Below are positions 36,759-44,401 of a stretch of 64,000 bases of DNA, piece after piece (position 1 is the first letter of the stretch; every line of letters begins with the position of its first letter). Below the pieces are notes generated by a model that worked only from the letters and a program-made list of their open reading frames with translations, ran no database searches and was not told the origin of the DNA. A program made the position numbers and the translations under genes. The DNA is from Pseudomonas lini (GTDB taxonomy: Bacteria; Pseudomonadota; Gammaproteobacteria; Pseudomonadales; Pseudomonadaceae): NCBI RefSeq assembly GCF_964063345.1, contig NZ_OZ061318.1, positions 5,270,001 to 5,334,000 on the forward strand, given 5' to 3'.

Positions 36759-36775
36759 TCAGGAGGCTGGCGCGA

Positions 36776-36887
36776 CTGTGGCGAGGGAGCTTGCTCCCGT
36801 CGGGCTGCGCAGCAGCCCCAAATGCAGTTAGTCAGACGCTCTTACGACTGCTGCGCAGCCGAGCGGGAGCAAGCTCCCTCGCCACAG
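36776..36887. repeat. REPIN (type 2), right half coding in the MFS gene
   Basis: CTGTGGCGAGGGAGCTTGCT (36776 on) is inverted, the right unit being 36864-36887. The MFS gene on the minus strand reads through the right unit and finds its stop in the loop. Confidence 0.93.
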
Positions 36888-38068
36888 GTGTTGGGTGTTT
36901 TGGTGGCGAGCGTCAGCCACCAATAAATCAACGCCACGGCATTGATCCCCGCACCCAGCCAGCACACCCCAATCCATCCGGCCCAGGCGTACATCGCCGT
37001 CGAACCGATAGAACCCAAGGCGCTGCCGATCGAATAGAACAGCATGTAGCCAGCGGTGAGTCGGCTTTGCGCTTCGGGGCGCACGCTGTAGATCATGCTC
37101 TGGCTCGTGACATGAACGGCCTGCAAACCCAGATCCAGCGTAATCACCCCGAGCAGCAGCGCCCATAACGAGGATTGGGTGAGGGCGATGGGCAGCCATG
37201 AGGCGAGCATCAGCAGCAACGATAGTCCACTGGTCCATTGACCCAACCCGCGATCGGCCAGATGCCCGGCGCGCGCGGCGGCCAGCGCACCGGCGGCTCC
37301 GGCCAGGCCGAACAGTCCGATTTCGGTGTGGGAAAGTGAAAGCGGCGGGGCACTCAGCGGCAACACCAAGGGTGTCCACAGCGCCATGGCGCTGGCGAAG
37401 GTCAGCAGGGCAAGCATGGCCCGTTGACGCAATACCGGTTCCTCCTTGAACAACGTGAAGACCGAGCCGATCAACGCAGCGTAAGCGCTATCCGGTCGCG
37501 CCTCTTCGTGCTTGGGCAGCACACGAAACAACAGCAGCGCCATCATCAGGGTCAACCCGGCGGACAACAGATAAATCGAACGCCAACCGGCCAGATCGGC
37601 CATGCCGCCCGCCATCGTTCGTGCCAACAAAATACCGACGACAATGCCGCTGGTAATCACGCCCACCACTCGTCCACGTTGCGCCGGGATGGCCAGGGTC
37701 GCGGCGTAAGCCACAAGGACTTGCGTCACGACCGCCAGTAACCCGGTCAGCGCCATGCCGAGCAACAGCCAGATGCTGCTCGGCGCTAATACGATCATCA
37801 ACAACGCCAGCGCCGACAGCAGGGTTTGTACGACGATCAGCCGGCGACGGTTGAGCAAATCCCCTAGCGGAACCAGCAACAACAGACCCACGCCATAACC
37901 GATCTGGGTAAGGGTAATGACGATACCTATGGTTGCCGGGTCCATGGCGAAGGCTTCGGCCATGGCATCGAGCAGCGGTTGAGCGTAATACACATTGCCA
38001 ACGGCCAGGCCGCAGGCGACGGCAAATAGCAGCACCACTGCGCCGCTTAACGGGAGGTCAGGTTTCAT
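36842..38068 (-). CDS. MFS transporter with REPIN-encoded C-terminus
   Basis: The protein has 408 residues from ATG 38068 with AGGAAGC upstream. Twelve hydrophobic helices are visible, starting GAVVLLFAVACGLAVGNVYYAQPLL, with the MFS loop 2-3 motif GDLLNRRRLI and a DRGLGQW loop. It is close to the YnfM/YgaY-like drug and sugar exporter group. The natural tail ends near TLATKTPNT. The last 14 residues ([14 protein letters not shown]) are translated from the REPIN at 36845-36887. It is divergent from an HxlR regulator, whose operator probably lies between them. Confidence 0.9.
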   Translation of the reverse strand: MKPDLPLSGAVVLLFAVACGLAVGNVYYAQPLLDAMAEAFAMDPATIGIVITLTQIGYGVGLLLLVPLGDLLNRRRLIVVQTLLSALALLMIVLAPSSIWLLLGMALTGLLAVVTQVLVAYAATLAIPAQRGRVVGVITSGIVVGILLARTMAGGMADLAGWRSIYLLSAGLTLMMALLLFRVLPKHEEARPDSAYAALIGSVFTLFKEEPVLRQRAMLALLTFASAMALWTPLVLPLSAPPLSLSHTEIGLFGLAGAAGALAAARAGHLADRGLGQWTSGLSLLLMLASWLPIALTQSSLWALLLGVITLDLGLQAVHVTSQSMIYSVRPEAQSRLTAGYMLFYSIGSALGSIGSTAMYAWAGWIGVCWLGAGINAVALIYWWLTLATKTPNTCGEGACSRSAAQQS

Positions 38069-38094
38069 CACAGGCTTCCTTTGGTGGTTTCAAA

Positions 38095-38130
38095 ATAAAA
38101 CCAGTTGTACGGTAGGGAGTCTGGTTTTAT
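38095..38130. promoter_or_regulatory. Inverted repeat operator between MFS and HxlR genes
   Basis: ATAAAACCAG (38095-38104) is exactly inverted as CTGGTTTTAT (38121-38130) with a 16-base spacer. It lies in the 96-base divergent region and is a likely HxlR binding site controlling both genes. Confidence 0.6.
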
Positions 38131-38164
38131 ATTGCAACCACATTTGTTGCCGGCGGACGTGGTC

Positions 38165-38611
38165 ATGGTTAAACGTACAAGCATGGAAGGCGCCGAATGC
38201 CCGGTCGCCCGTTCACTGGACGCGATTGGTGATTGGTGGTCGTTATTGATCGTGCGCGATGCGTTCGATGGCCTGCGGCGATTCGGTGAGTTCCAGCGCA
38301 ATCTGGGCATGGCCAAAAATATTCTCTCGGCACGCCTGCGCACATTGGTGGCTCACGGGATTTTCGATCTGGTGCCAGCGTCGGACGGCAGCGCGTATCA
38401 GGAATACGTGCTGACGGAGAAGGGCAAGGGCCTGTTCCCGTTGATCATCGGGTTACGGCAGTGGGGCGAGGCGTTTTTCTTTGAGGCGGGGGAGGCACAT
38501 TCGCGGGTTGTCGATCGTGAGAACGGTCGACCGGTGCGGCCGCTGGAACTGCGTGCCGAAGATGGGCGTTTGTTGGGGCCGGAGGATTGTGTGCGGATTG
38601 CTGCCGAGTGA
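38165..38611 (+). CDS. HxlR family transcriptional regulator
   Basis: The protein has 148 residues from ATG 38165. The signature is GAECPVARSLDAIGDWWSLLIVRDAFDG with the conserved Cys that senses electrophiles in this family. The winged helix is RRFGEFQRNLGMAKNILSARLRTL. HxlR proteins usually repress a neighbouring gene and respond to aldehydes or oxidants; here the divergent MFS transporter is the natural target. Confidence 0.92.
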   Translation: MVKRTSMEGAECPVARSLDAIGDWWSLLIVRDAFDGLRRFGEFQRNLGMAKNILSARLRTLVAHGIFDLVPASDGSAYQEYVLTEKGKGLFPLIIGLRQWGEAFFFEAGEAHSRVVDRENGRPVRPLELRAEDGRLLGPEDCVRIAAE

Positions 38612-38614
38612 AAC

Positions 38615-38684
38615 ATCAAAAGATTGCAGCCTTCGCCAGCTCCTACAGGCGTACAGAGCTGGCGAAAGCCTGCGATCTTTTGAT
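38615..38684. repeat. Inverted repeat of a third REP-like family
   Basis: ATCAAAAGATTGCAGCCTTC (38615 on) is nearly the inverse of the segment ending GCGATCTTTTGAT at 38684. It is a palindromic family common in P. fluorescens intergenic DNA. It may also end both convergent transcripts. Confidence 0.8.
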
Positions 38685-38693
38685 CTTAAATAA

Positions 38694-39845
38694 TCAACGC
38701 AAGGTATCGACCATGTCGGCGATGGTCGTCAGCACATCCTTGCCCAACTGCTTCGAACGTTTGCCGGACCAGCCGGTCAGCGGGTTCGGTGCGTCGTTGT
38801 GGTCTTTGAAGGGCATTTCCAGGGTCAGCGACAGGCAGTCGAACTTCTGACCGACGCTGTTGCAGGCCAGGGTCATGTTGGCTTTGCCAGGCTCGTCGCG
38901 GGTGTAGCCGTGTTTGGTCTGGAAGTCTTTGGTCTGATGTTTCAGATGATTGCGAAAATGTTCTTCGAGTTTTTCGATCCGCGACGTGTAGCCCGGATTG
39001 CCTTCGCAACCGGCAGTGAACACGTGGGGGATTTCTTCATCGCCATGGATGTCGAGGAACAGGTCGACGCCATACTTTTCCATCTGCTGCTGAACGAACA
39101 GCACTTCCGGGCTGATTTCCTGGCTGGCGCTCTGCCACGCACGGTTCAGGTCCTGGCCCATGGCGTTGGTGCGCAAATGACCGTGGAAGGCGCCGTCCGG
39201 GTTCATGTTCGGCACCAGGTACAGGTCGGCACTGGCCAGGAGTTTTTTCAGCACCGGGTCGTCGTGTTTTTCCAGGCGCTCGATCACGCCTTCCATGAAC
39301 CATTCGGCCATGTGTTCGCCGGGGTGTTGTTGGGCGATGATCCAGACCTTGCGCTGACCTTCGGCACCCGTGCCTTTGCGTAACAACTGGATGTCGCGAC
39401 CTTCAACACTTTTGCCGGTGGCCAGCAGTTCGGTGCCGGCTTTGGTCAGGGCCTGTTCGATCAGCCAGTCATGGCGGCCACGGCTGTAAGGTTCGAAATA
39501 GGCGAACCAGGCATGGGTGGCAGTGGCTTCGAGGCTGAAACGCAGGCAGTCGCCTTCAAAAATGGTCGGCACCCGGAACCAGTTGACATGGTCATAGGAC
39601 GCCACCGCCTGATAGCCATCCCAAGCCTTGTTGTACGAGGATTTACTGGCGTTGTTCAGACGAAACCAATGATCTTGACCAACGTGCAGACCGCTGGCCT
39701 TGAAGTGGAACCACTGGAAGTGCTGGCTGCGGGTGTCTGGCTTGATCGCCAGCAGCGCTTGCAAAGGATTGCTGATGTCCAGCACTTCGATGTTGCCGCT
39801 GTCGAAGTTTGCACTGATGTCGAAAGAAGATTTACCCACGGCCAT
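38694..39845 (-). CDS. M14 family zinc carboxypeptidase (cytosolic carboxypeptidase-like)
   Basis: The protein has 383 residues. An N-terminal beta domain (residues 1-120, FDSGNIEVLDISNP ... FQWFHF) typical of the cytosolic carboxypeptidase (CCP/AGBL-like) subgroup precedes the catalytic domain. The zinc ligands are His174 and Glu177 in QQHPGEHMAE, and His267 in DIHGDEE. The substrate-binding motif is NPDGAFHGHLRTNAMGQDLNR. There is no signal peptide. Eukaryotic relatives remove glutamates from tubulin tails; the bacterial substrate is unknown. AGGAAC lies upstream of the ATG. Confidence 0.9.
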   Translation of the reverse strand: MAVGKSSFDISANFDSGNIEVLDISNPLQALLAIKPDTRSQHFQWFHFKASGLHVGQDHWFRLNNASKSSYNKAWDGYQAVASYDHVNWFRVPTIFEGDCLRFSLEATATHAWFAYFEPYSRGRHDWLIEQALTKAGTELLATGKSVEGRDIQLLRKGTGAEGQRKVWIIAQQHPGEHMAEWFMEGVIERLEKHDDPVLKKLLASADLYLVPNMNPDGAFHGHLRTNAMGQDLNRAWQSASQEISPEVLFVQQQMEKYGVDLFLDIHGDEEIPHVFTAGCEGNPGYTSRIEKLEEHFRNHLKHQTKDFQTKHGYTRDEPGKANMTLACNSVGQKFDCLSLTLEMPFKDHNDAPNPLTGWSGKRSKQLGKDVLTTIADMVDTLR

Positions 39846-40123
39846 AATCGGTTCCTGAATATGATTTTTATGGCTGCTACTTTACACGCAAGGGAGGGAG
39901 AAACCGGGGGAAATTGCGGGGGATAAAAAGGGGGGGCGTCCTCCTTGACGCCGATGCAGCTTAGAGACTGCGCGAGTGATTCTCAAGTGCTATTTTCGTT
40001 AGTTTGGCCCAATGCTACCGGGCCTCTCTTGCCAACAGATATTCTTTTGATATCATCCGCGCCAATCGAATTTGCAGCATCCACAGACTTCATTAGCCTG
40101 AAGCAAAAGCCAGAATAACTGGC
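39846..40123. other. Intergenic region between the M14 gene and prrF
   Basis: About 280 bases. The G-rich stretch GGGGGATAAAAAGGGGGGGC near 39918 and several short dyads are present, but no supported gene. Confidence 0.4.
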
Positions 40124-40152
40124 AAAAAAAAGACCCGGCAAAAAGCCGGGTC
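40124..40152 (-). terminator. Terminator of prrF
   Basis: An 8-bp GC-rich stem (40132-40139 with 40145-40152) and loop AAAAA, with the T run of the minus strand at 40124-40131. Confidence 0.93.
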
Positions 40153-40237
40153 AAAAACCGTGATTAGCCTGATGAGGAGATAGTCCAGGAGACCGACCTA
40201 AGGTCCCTTGGGCCATCGACTGATCTCGCGATCAGAT
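40124..40237 (-). ncRNA. prrF: PrrF small RNA (iron-responsive)
   Basis: The RNA is about 114 nt on the minus strand. It begins with a hairpin CTGATC-GCGA-GATCAG and contains the PrrF core, read as CTCCTCATCAGGCTAATCAC in DNA letters. It ends with GACCCGGC / GCCGGGTC and a run of eight Ts. PrrF pairs with and destabilises mRNAs of iron-containing proteins (such as sdh, sodB, and antABC in P. aeruginosa) under iron limitation. It is preceded by a Fur box and a sigma-70 promoter. Only one copy is in this window; P. aeruginosa has a tandem pair, while other pseudomonads have dispersed copies. Confidence 0.93.
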
Positions 40238-40240
40238 GCA

Positions 40241-40259
40241 TGCAATAATAATCATTATC
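40241..40259 (-). promoter_or_regulatory. Fur box over the prrF promoter
   Basis: The 19-mer TGCAATAATAATCATTATC matches 15 of 19 positions of the Fur consensus GATAATGATAATCATTATC. On the minus strand it covers the -10 TATTAT (40250-40245); the -35 TTGACT is at 40272-40267, with 16-base spacing. Confidence 0.9.
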
Positions 40260-40328
40260 ATTTGCAAGTCAAATGTTTTTATCTGCGCGATTGGAAATTT
40301 TCCTGTTCAGCTCCTGAGCGCTTCCTCC

Positions 40329-40670
40329 TCAATCGTTCTGATTGCCCTCCAGGGACCGGTCGACCATCGCCTTGGCCATGTCGATCATGTGCACCGTCGA
40401 AAACGCCAGATCCCGGCTTGCGCCCTGCAGCTGGTTGGCTGATTCATGCGCGGTGGCGGCGGCACAGCGCAACAGATCCGAAGCATGGACCAGTGCTTCT
40501 TCGCTGCTGATGTTACGGTTCACATCGAAGAAACGTTCTTCGCCGGCCTCTTCTGACACAGCTGGTTTCAAGTAATAGTCCAGTGCCCGCTGTGCGGCAG
40601 CAGAGCCTTTTGGCGAGTTGAGCGTAGTGTCGAATTGCGTATCGGGCAGGGGAATGCTGGGGATGGTCAT
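40329..40670 (-). CDS. DUF6124/DUF3077-type small protein
   Basis: The protein has 113 residues from ATG 40670 (MTIPSIPLPD); the longer frame to 40937 overlaps the divergent repressor. The pattern AAQRALDYYLKP, then ISSEEALVHASDLLRCAAATAH and SRDLAFSTVHMIDMAKAMVDRSL, matches small Pseudomonas proteins of this family, which occur in many paralogues per genome. No function is known. It is mainly helical, with no signal sequence. Confidence 0.75.
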   Translation of the reverse strand: MTIPSIPLPDTQFDTTLNSPKGSAAAQRALDYYLKPAVSEEAGEERFFDVNRNISSEEALVHASDLLRCAAATAHESANQLQGASRDLAFSTVHMIDMAKAMVDRSLEGNQND

Positions 40671-40716
40671 GACGATGGCGAGCTCCGTGATAGATTCAAA
40701 TCCGTGAGCCCAGCTT

Positions 40717-40751
40717 AGTACGTACTGTATTTGTGTCTTGAATTTAAATAC
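40717..40751. promoter_or_regulatory. Candidate operator of the LexA/PrtR-like repressor
   Basis: The perfect palindrome AGTACGTACT (40717-40726) is adjacent to the dyad GTATTT-N13-AAATAC (40727-40732, 40746-40751). Both lie in the divergent gap between the DUF6124 gene and the repressor gene, a usual place for autoregulatory sites. Confidence 0.45.
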
Positions 40752-40799
40752 TACAATTTGTGTTTTGTTGGTCGGAGTACCCCACGTATCGTGCCGCAC

Positions 40800-41465
40800 A
40801 TGGATAAATGGATTGAATTGGTCAAGGCCAAAATGAGTGAACTCAAAGTCACTCAAGAGATACTCGCCGAGCGCATCGGAATGTCCCAGGGCGGCGTCGG
40901 CCATTGGCTGAATAAACGTCGTCAGCCCCGCATCCAAGAGATGAACCGTGTCTTGCAGGCGCTGGGGATGGACTATCTGGAAGTCGCGATGGTGATCAGG
41001 GAACCGCAGATCTCACAGGATGAAGAGATCTCTCTGACGCAGAAGTACAACCCGTACTTTCGCTACCCGGTCAGTGACTGGCGGGAAACCGGGGAGGTGC
41101 GCGACGGGGAGTTATTGACCTACGGCGCTTCATCGGCTGTCAGCAAGCCGCGCTTCGAGCTGTCCGATTACCACGCACAGGGCGCTGCGTTCTGGCTGGT
41201 GGTGGTCGGTGATGCGATGACCGCACCCTCGGGTATGAGCATTGCCGCGGACATGTTGATTCTGGTGGACCCGGCCATCGTGCCGGAGCCTGGCAAACTG
41301 GTGATCGCCCAATGGCCTGGCAGCGCCGAGGCGGTTTTTCGCAAACTGATCGAAGAGGGCGGGCAGCGTTACCTGGTCCCGCTCAATCCGACCTATCCGA
41401 AAGCCCTTTACACCGAAGAATGCCGAATCATCGGCGTGGTGGTTCAGGCGACTGCCAAATTCTAA
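40800..41465 (+). CDS. LexA/PrtR-like repressor with altered S24 peptidase site
   Basis: The protein has 221 residues from ATG 40800 (MDKWIELVKAKMSELKVTQE). The N-terminal HTH (LAERIGMSQGGVGHWLNKRRQPR) is CI/PrtR-like. The C-terminal S24 domain is intact in outline (FWLVVVGDAMTAPSG ... AVFRKLIEEGGQRYLVPLNP ... CRIIGVVVQA). The catalytic Ser of GDSM is Ala139 (codon GCG), while the partner Lys182 remains. In the family, RecA-stimulated self-cleavage needs this Ser, so the protein is probably a non-cleavable repressor. No pyocin or prophage genes are near. Confidence 0.85.
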   Translation: MDKWIELVKAKMSELKVTQEILAERIGMSQGGVGHWLNKRRQPRIQEMNRVLQALGMDYLEVAMVIREPQISQDEEISLTQKYNPYFRYPVSDWRETGEVRDGELLTYGASSAVSKPRFELSDYHAQGAAFWLVVVGDAMTAPSGMSIAADMLILVDPAIVPEPGKLVIAQWPGSAEAVFRKLIEEGGQRYLVPLNPTYPKALYTEECRIIGVVVQATAKF

Positions 41466-41467
41466 TC

Positions 41468-41508
41468 AGATCGGTCCTCGCAATGCGTAGGACCGATCTT
41501 CATTTTAC
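41468..41508. terminator. Terminator between the repressor gene and liuD
   Basis: An 11-bp perfect stem (AGATCGGTCCT 41468-41478 with AGGACCGATCT 41489-41499) is followed by TCATTTT. It is shared by convergent genes. Confidence 0.85.
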
Positions 41509-43460
41509 GCGTGTTCCAACTCCACCAAAGCACTGCCTTCGCTGACCATTTCGCCTTCCTGGCAATACAACGCCTTGATCACTCCGGCGTGGGGCGCGCG
41601 AATGCTGTGCTCCATTTTCATCGCTTCCAGCACCACCAATTGCGCCCCGGCTTCGACCGTTTGCCCGGCCTCCACCAGCACTCGCACGATGCTGCCGTTC
41701 ATAGGCGCGGTGAGTCCGCCCTGATGGCTGTGACTGGCTTCGACGGCACTGATCGGGTCATACGACTCGATGCGGCGCAGTTCACCGTCCCATTGCAGAT
41801 ATAGCGTATCGCCACGGCGGATTGCCCGATGCTGTTGGCGCAAGCCGTTATGTTCGGTCAGCAGGTATTCACCCTTGAACTGTGCGGTATAAGCGTCGGC
41901 ATCGCCCAGGGTCAGCGCCCGGTCTTGCCCTTCGCAACTCAAATGCAGGGTGATTTCTGTCGGTAGTCCGGCACGGAATCCGTTGCCGATACCCCAAGGC
42001 GAACTCAGGTCATCAGCGCGGGTCGTGCTCGGCTGACTCTGGGCGAATGCCTGCGCGGCCGCTTGCCAGAATTCATCGCTGAGGTCTGAAGGTGCTGGCA
42101 GCAGTTGTTCCTGATAACGCGGAATAAAACCGGTATCCAGCTCCGCCGCGGCAAAGGCAGGGTGGCCGATGATTCGGCGCAGGAAGTTGATGTTGGTCTT
42201 CAGTCCACCAATGGCAAACTCATCAAGCATGCTCAGCAAACGCAGCCGCGCCTGTTCACGGTCTTCGCCCCAGGCAATCAGCTTGCCGAGCATTGGGTCG
42301 TAGAACGGCGAAATCTCGTCGTCTTCTTCAACGCCACTGTCCACGCGACGCCCCGGTCCTGCGGCGGACTCGCGATACAACGCCAGACGTCCGGTGGCCG
42401 GTAGAAAATCGTTGCCTGGGTCTTCGGCGTACAGCCGCACTTCGATCGCATGGCCGATCAGCGGCACCTGGTATTGAGTCATCGGCAGCGCTTCACCGCG
42501 AGCCACGCGAATCTGCCAGGCCACCAGGTCGAGGCCGGTGATGGCTTCGGTGACCGGGTGTTCGACTTGCAGGCGCGTGTTCATCTCCATGAAGAAAAAC
42601 TCACCGCGCGCATCCAGCAAAAACTCCACGGTGCCGGCACCGACGTAGCCGATAGCCTGTGCCGAGCGCACGGCGGCTTCGCCCATGGCCCGACGCAGTT
42701 CCGGGCTCAGACCCGGAGCCGGGGCTTCTTCGACGACTTTCTGATGCCGACGCTGGATCGAGCAATCACGTTCGTTGAGGTACAGACAGTTGCCATGCTG
42801 GTCGGCGAATACCTGGATTTCCACGTGGCGTGGCTTGAGCAGGTACTTCTCCACCAACATCCGCGAGTCGCCGAACGACGACTGCGCTTCACGTTGCGCC
42901 GAGGCCAGGGCTTCGGCCAATTGGCTGACGTCCTCGACCACTTTCATGCCTTTGCCGCCACCGCCCGCCGTGGCCTTGAGCAGCACCGGATAACCGATGC
43001 GTTCGCAGGCGTCGCGGAAGGTGTCGAGGTCCTGAGCTTCGCCATGATAGCCGGGCACCAGTGGCACGCCGGCGGTTTCCATCAAGGCTTTGGCCGCGGA
43101 CTTGCTCCCCATGGCGTCAATGGCCGAGGCGGGCGGGCCGAGGAAGATCAGGCCGGCCGCTTCGATCGCGCGGGCGAACCCGGCGTTTTCCGAGAGAAAA
43201 CCATAACCGGGATGAATCGCCTGAGCGCCGCTGGCTTTCGCGGCAGCGATCAGTTTGTCGATTTGCAGGTAACTGTCGGCGGCTTTGCTGCCGCCCAGGT
43301 TGACGCGTATATCGGCTTCGCGGCTGTGCCGGGCATCACGGTCGGTGGCGCTGTGCACGGCCACAGTGGTCAGGCCCAGAGCCTTGGCTGTGCGCATCAC
43401 TCGGCAAGCGATTTCGCCGCGGTTGGCCACCAACAGGGTGGTGAGAACAGGTGCGCTCAT
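41505..43460 (-). CDS. liuD: Methylcrotonyl-CoA carboxylase biotin-containing (alpha) subunit
   Basis: The protein has 651 residues from ATG 43460, overlapping the liuC stop (TGATG). A biotin carboxylase N-part (LLVANRGEIACRVMRTAKAL, ATP loop KATAGGGGKGMKVV, ERDCSIQRRHQKVVEEAPAP) is followed by the C-terminal biotinyl domain with VLEAMKMEHS, where Lys615 carries biotin. With LiuB it carboxylates 3-methylcrotonyl-CoA in leucine breakdown. It is last in the liuABCD order. The neighbours decide the assignment over acetyl- or propionyl-CoA carboxylase. Confidence 0.93.
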   Translation of the reverse strand: MSAPVLTTLLVANRGEIACRVMRTAKALGLTTVAVHSATDRDARHSREADIRVNLGGSKAADSYLQIDKLIAAAKASGAQAIHPGYGFLSENAGFARAIEAAGLIFLGPPASAIDAMGSKSAAKALMETAGVPLVPGYHGEAQDLDTFRDACERIGYPVLLKATAGGGGKGMKVVEDVSQLAEALASAQREAQSSFGDSRMLVEKYLLKPRHVEIQVFADQHGNCLYLNERDCSIQRRHQKVVEEAPAPGLSPELRRAMGEAAVRSAQAIGYVGAGTVEFLLDARGEFFFMEMNTRLQVEHPVTEAITGLDLVAWQIRVARGEALPMTQYQVPLIGHAIEVRLYAEDPGNDFLPATGRLALYRESAAGPGRRVDSGVEEDDEISPFYDPMLGKLIAWGEDREQARLRLLSMLDEFAIGGLKTNINFLRRIIGHPAFAAAELDTGFIPRYQEQLLPAPSDLSDEFWQAAAQAFAQSQPSTTRADDLSSPWGIGNGFRAGLPTEITLHLSCEGQDRALTLGDADAYTAQFKGEYLLTEHNGLRQQHRAIRRGDTLYLQWDGELRRIESYDPISAVEASHSHQGGLTAPMNGSIVRVLVEAGQTVEAGAQLVVLEAMKMEHSIRAPHAGVIKALYCQEGEMVSEGSALVELEHA

Positions 43461-44281
43461 CAACGCGGCTCCTTGAGGGTGGTTTCGGCTTGCCAGGTTG
43501 GCGAGCGTTTTTGCAGGAAGGCGCGCAGGCCTTCCTGGCCTTCGGGGCTGACGCGGATTCGGGCGATGGCGTTTTCGGTGTAGCGCCGCAGCGCCGGGGT
43601 CAGTGCGCCATGGCCGACTTCACGCAGTAAATCCTTGCTGGCGCGCATGGCCGCCGGGCTGTTGAGCAGCAGGTTGTCGATCCACTGATCGACTTTCTGC
43701 TCCAGTTCAGCCATCGGGTAGCTTTCCGACAACAAGCCAATTTCCCGAGCCCGTTGCCCGCCGAAACGTTCGGCGGTCAAGGCATAGCGCCGTGCCGCGC
43801 GCTCGCCGATGGCTTGCACCACGAACGGGCTGATGACCGCCGGCGCGAGGCCGATGCGCACTTCCGACAGACAGAACTGCGCGTCGTCGGCGCCGATGGC
43901 CATGTCACAGCAACTGATCAGGCCCAGCGCGCCGCCATAGGCCGCGCCTTGTACCACCGCCACGGTCGGGATTTTCAGCTTGGCGAGGTTGTACATCAAC
44001 TCCGCCAGTTCCCGGGCGTCGTCGAGGTTGGTGTGGTAATCGAGTTCGGCCGATTGCTGCATCCAGGCCAGATCGGCGCCGGCGCTGAAATGCTTGCCGC
44101 GACCGCGGATCAGCAGAAAACGCAGACTGGCATCGCTCGACACTTTGTCCAGCGCGAGGATCAGTTCGCGGATCATTTCGGCGTTGAAGGCGTTGTTCTT
44201 TTCTTCACGGCTGAGCCACAAGGTCGCAAAACCCCTTGGATCGCTCAGCAGTTCGAGGGTGTTGAAGTCGCTCATATTCAT
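43460..44281 (-). CDS. liuC: Methylglutaconyl-CoA hydratase
   Basis: The protein has 273 residues. It has a crotonase fold with HFSAGADLAWMQQSA and GAAYGGALGLISCCDMAIG oxyanion blocks, and FCLSEVRIGLAPAVISPFV carrying the catalytic Glu (LSEVRIGL). The SEVRIGLAPA form is typical of methylglutaconyl-CoA hydratases. In Pseudomonas, LiuC hydrates 3-methylglutaconyl-CoA to HMG-CoA. It lies between liuD and liuB. An intercalated REPIN separates it from liuB. Confidence 0.9.
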   Translation of the reverse strand: MNMSDFNTLELLSDPRGFATLWLSREEKNNAFNAEMIRELILALDKVSSDASLRFLLIRGRGKHFSAGADLAWMQQSAELDYHTNLDDARELAELMYNLAKLKIPTVAVVQGAAYGGALGLISCCDMAIGADDAQFCLSEVRIGLAPAVISPFVVQAIGERAARRYALTAERFGGQRAREIGLLSESYPMAELEQKVDQWIDNLLLNSPAAMRASKDLLREVGHGALTPALRRYTENAIARIRVSPEGQEGLRAFLQKRSPTWQAETTLKEPR

Positions 44282-44296
44282 CCGTCTCCACGGTCC

Positions 44297-44397
44297 TTGT
44301 GGGGGCGTGCTTGCTCGCGAACGCGATAACCGGTTTTACGATTGCTTCGCAATCGAACGGGGGCAAGCCCCCTCGCCACACAAGCCCGCTCCCACAG
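44297..44397. repeat. Mosaic REPIN inside the liu operon
   Basis: A type 1 unit (TTGTGGGGGCGTGCTTGCTC, 44297 on) is paired with a type 2-like unit (44358-44380) and a partial type 1 unit (44381-44397). It lies in the gap between liuB and liuC and is transcribed as part of the operon. Confidence 0.85.
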
Positions 44398-44401
44398 AAA
44401 A

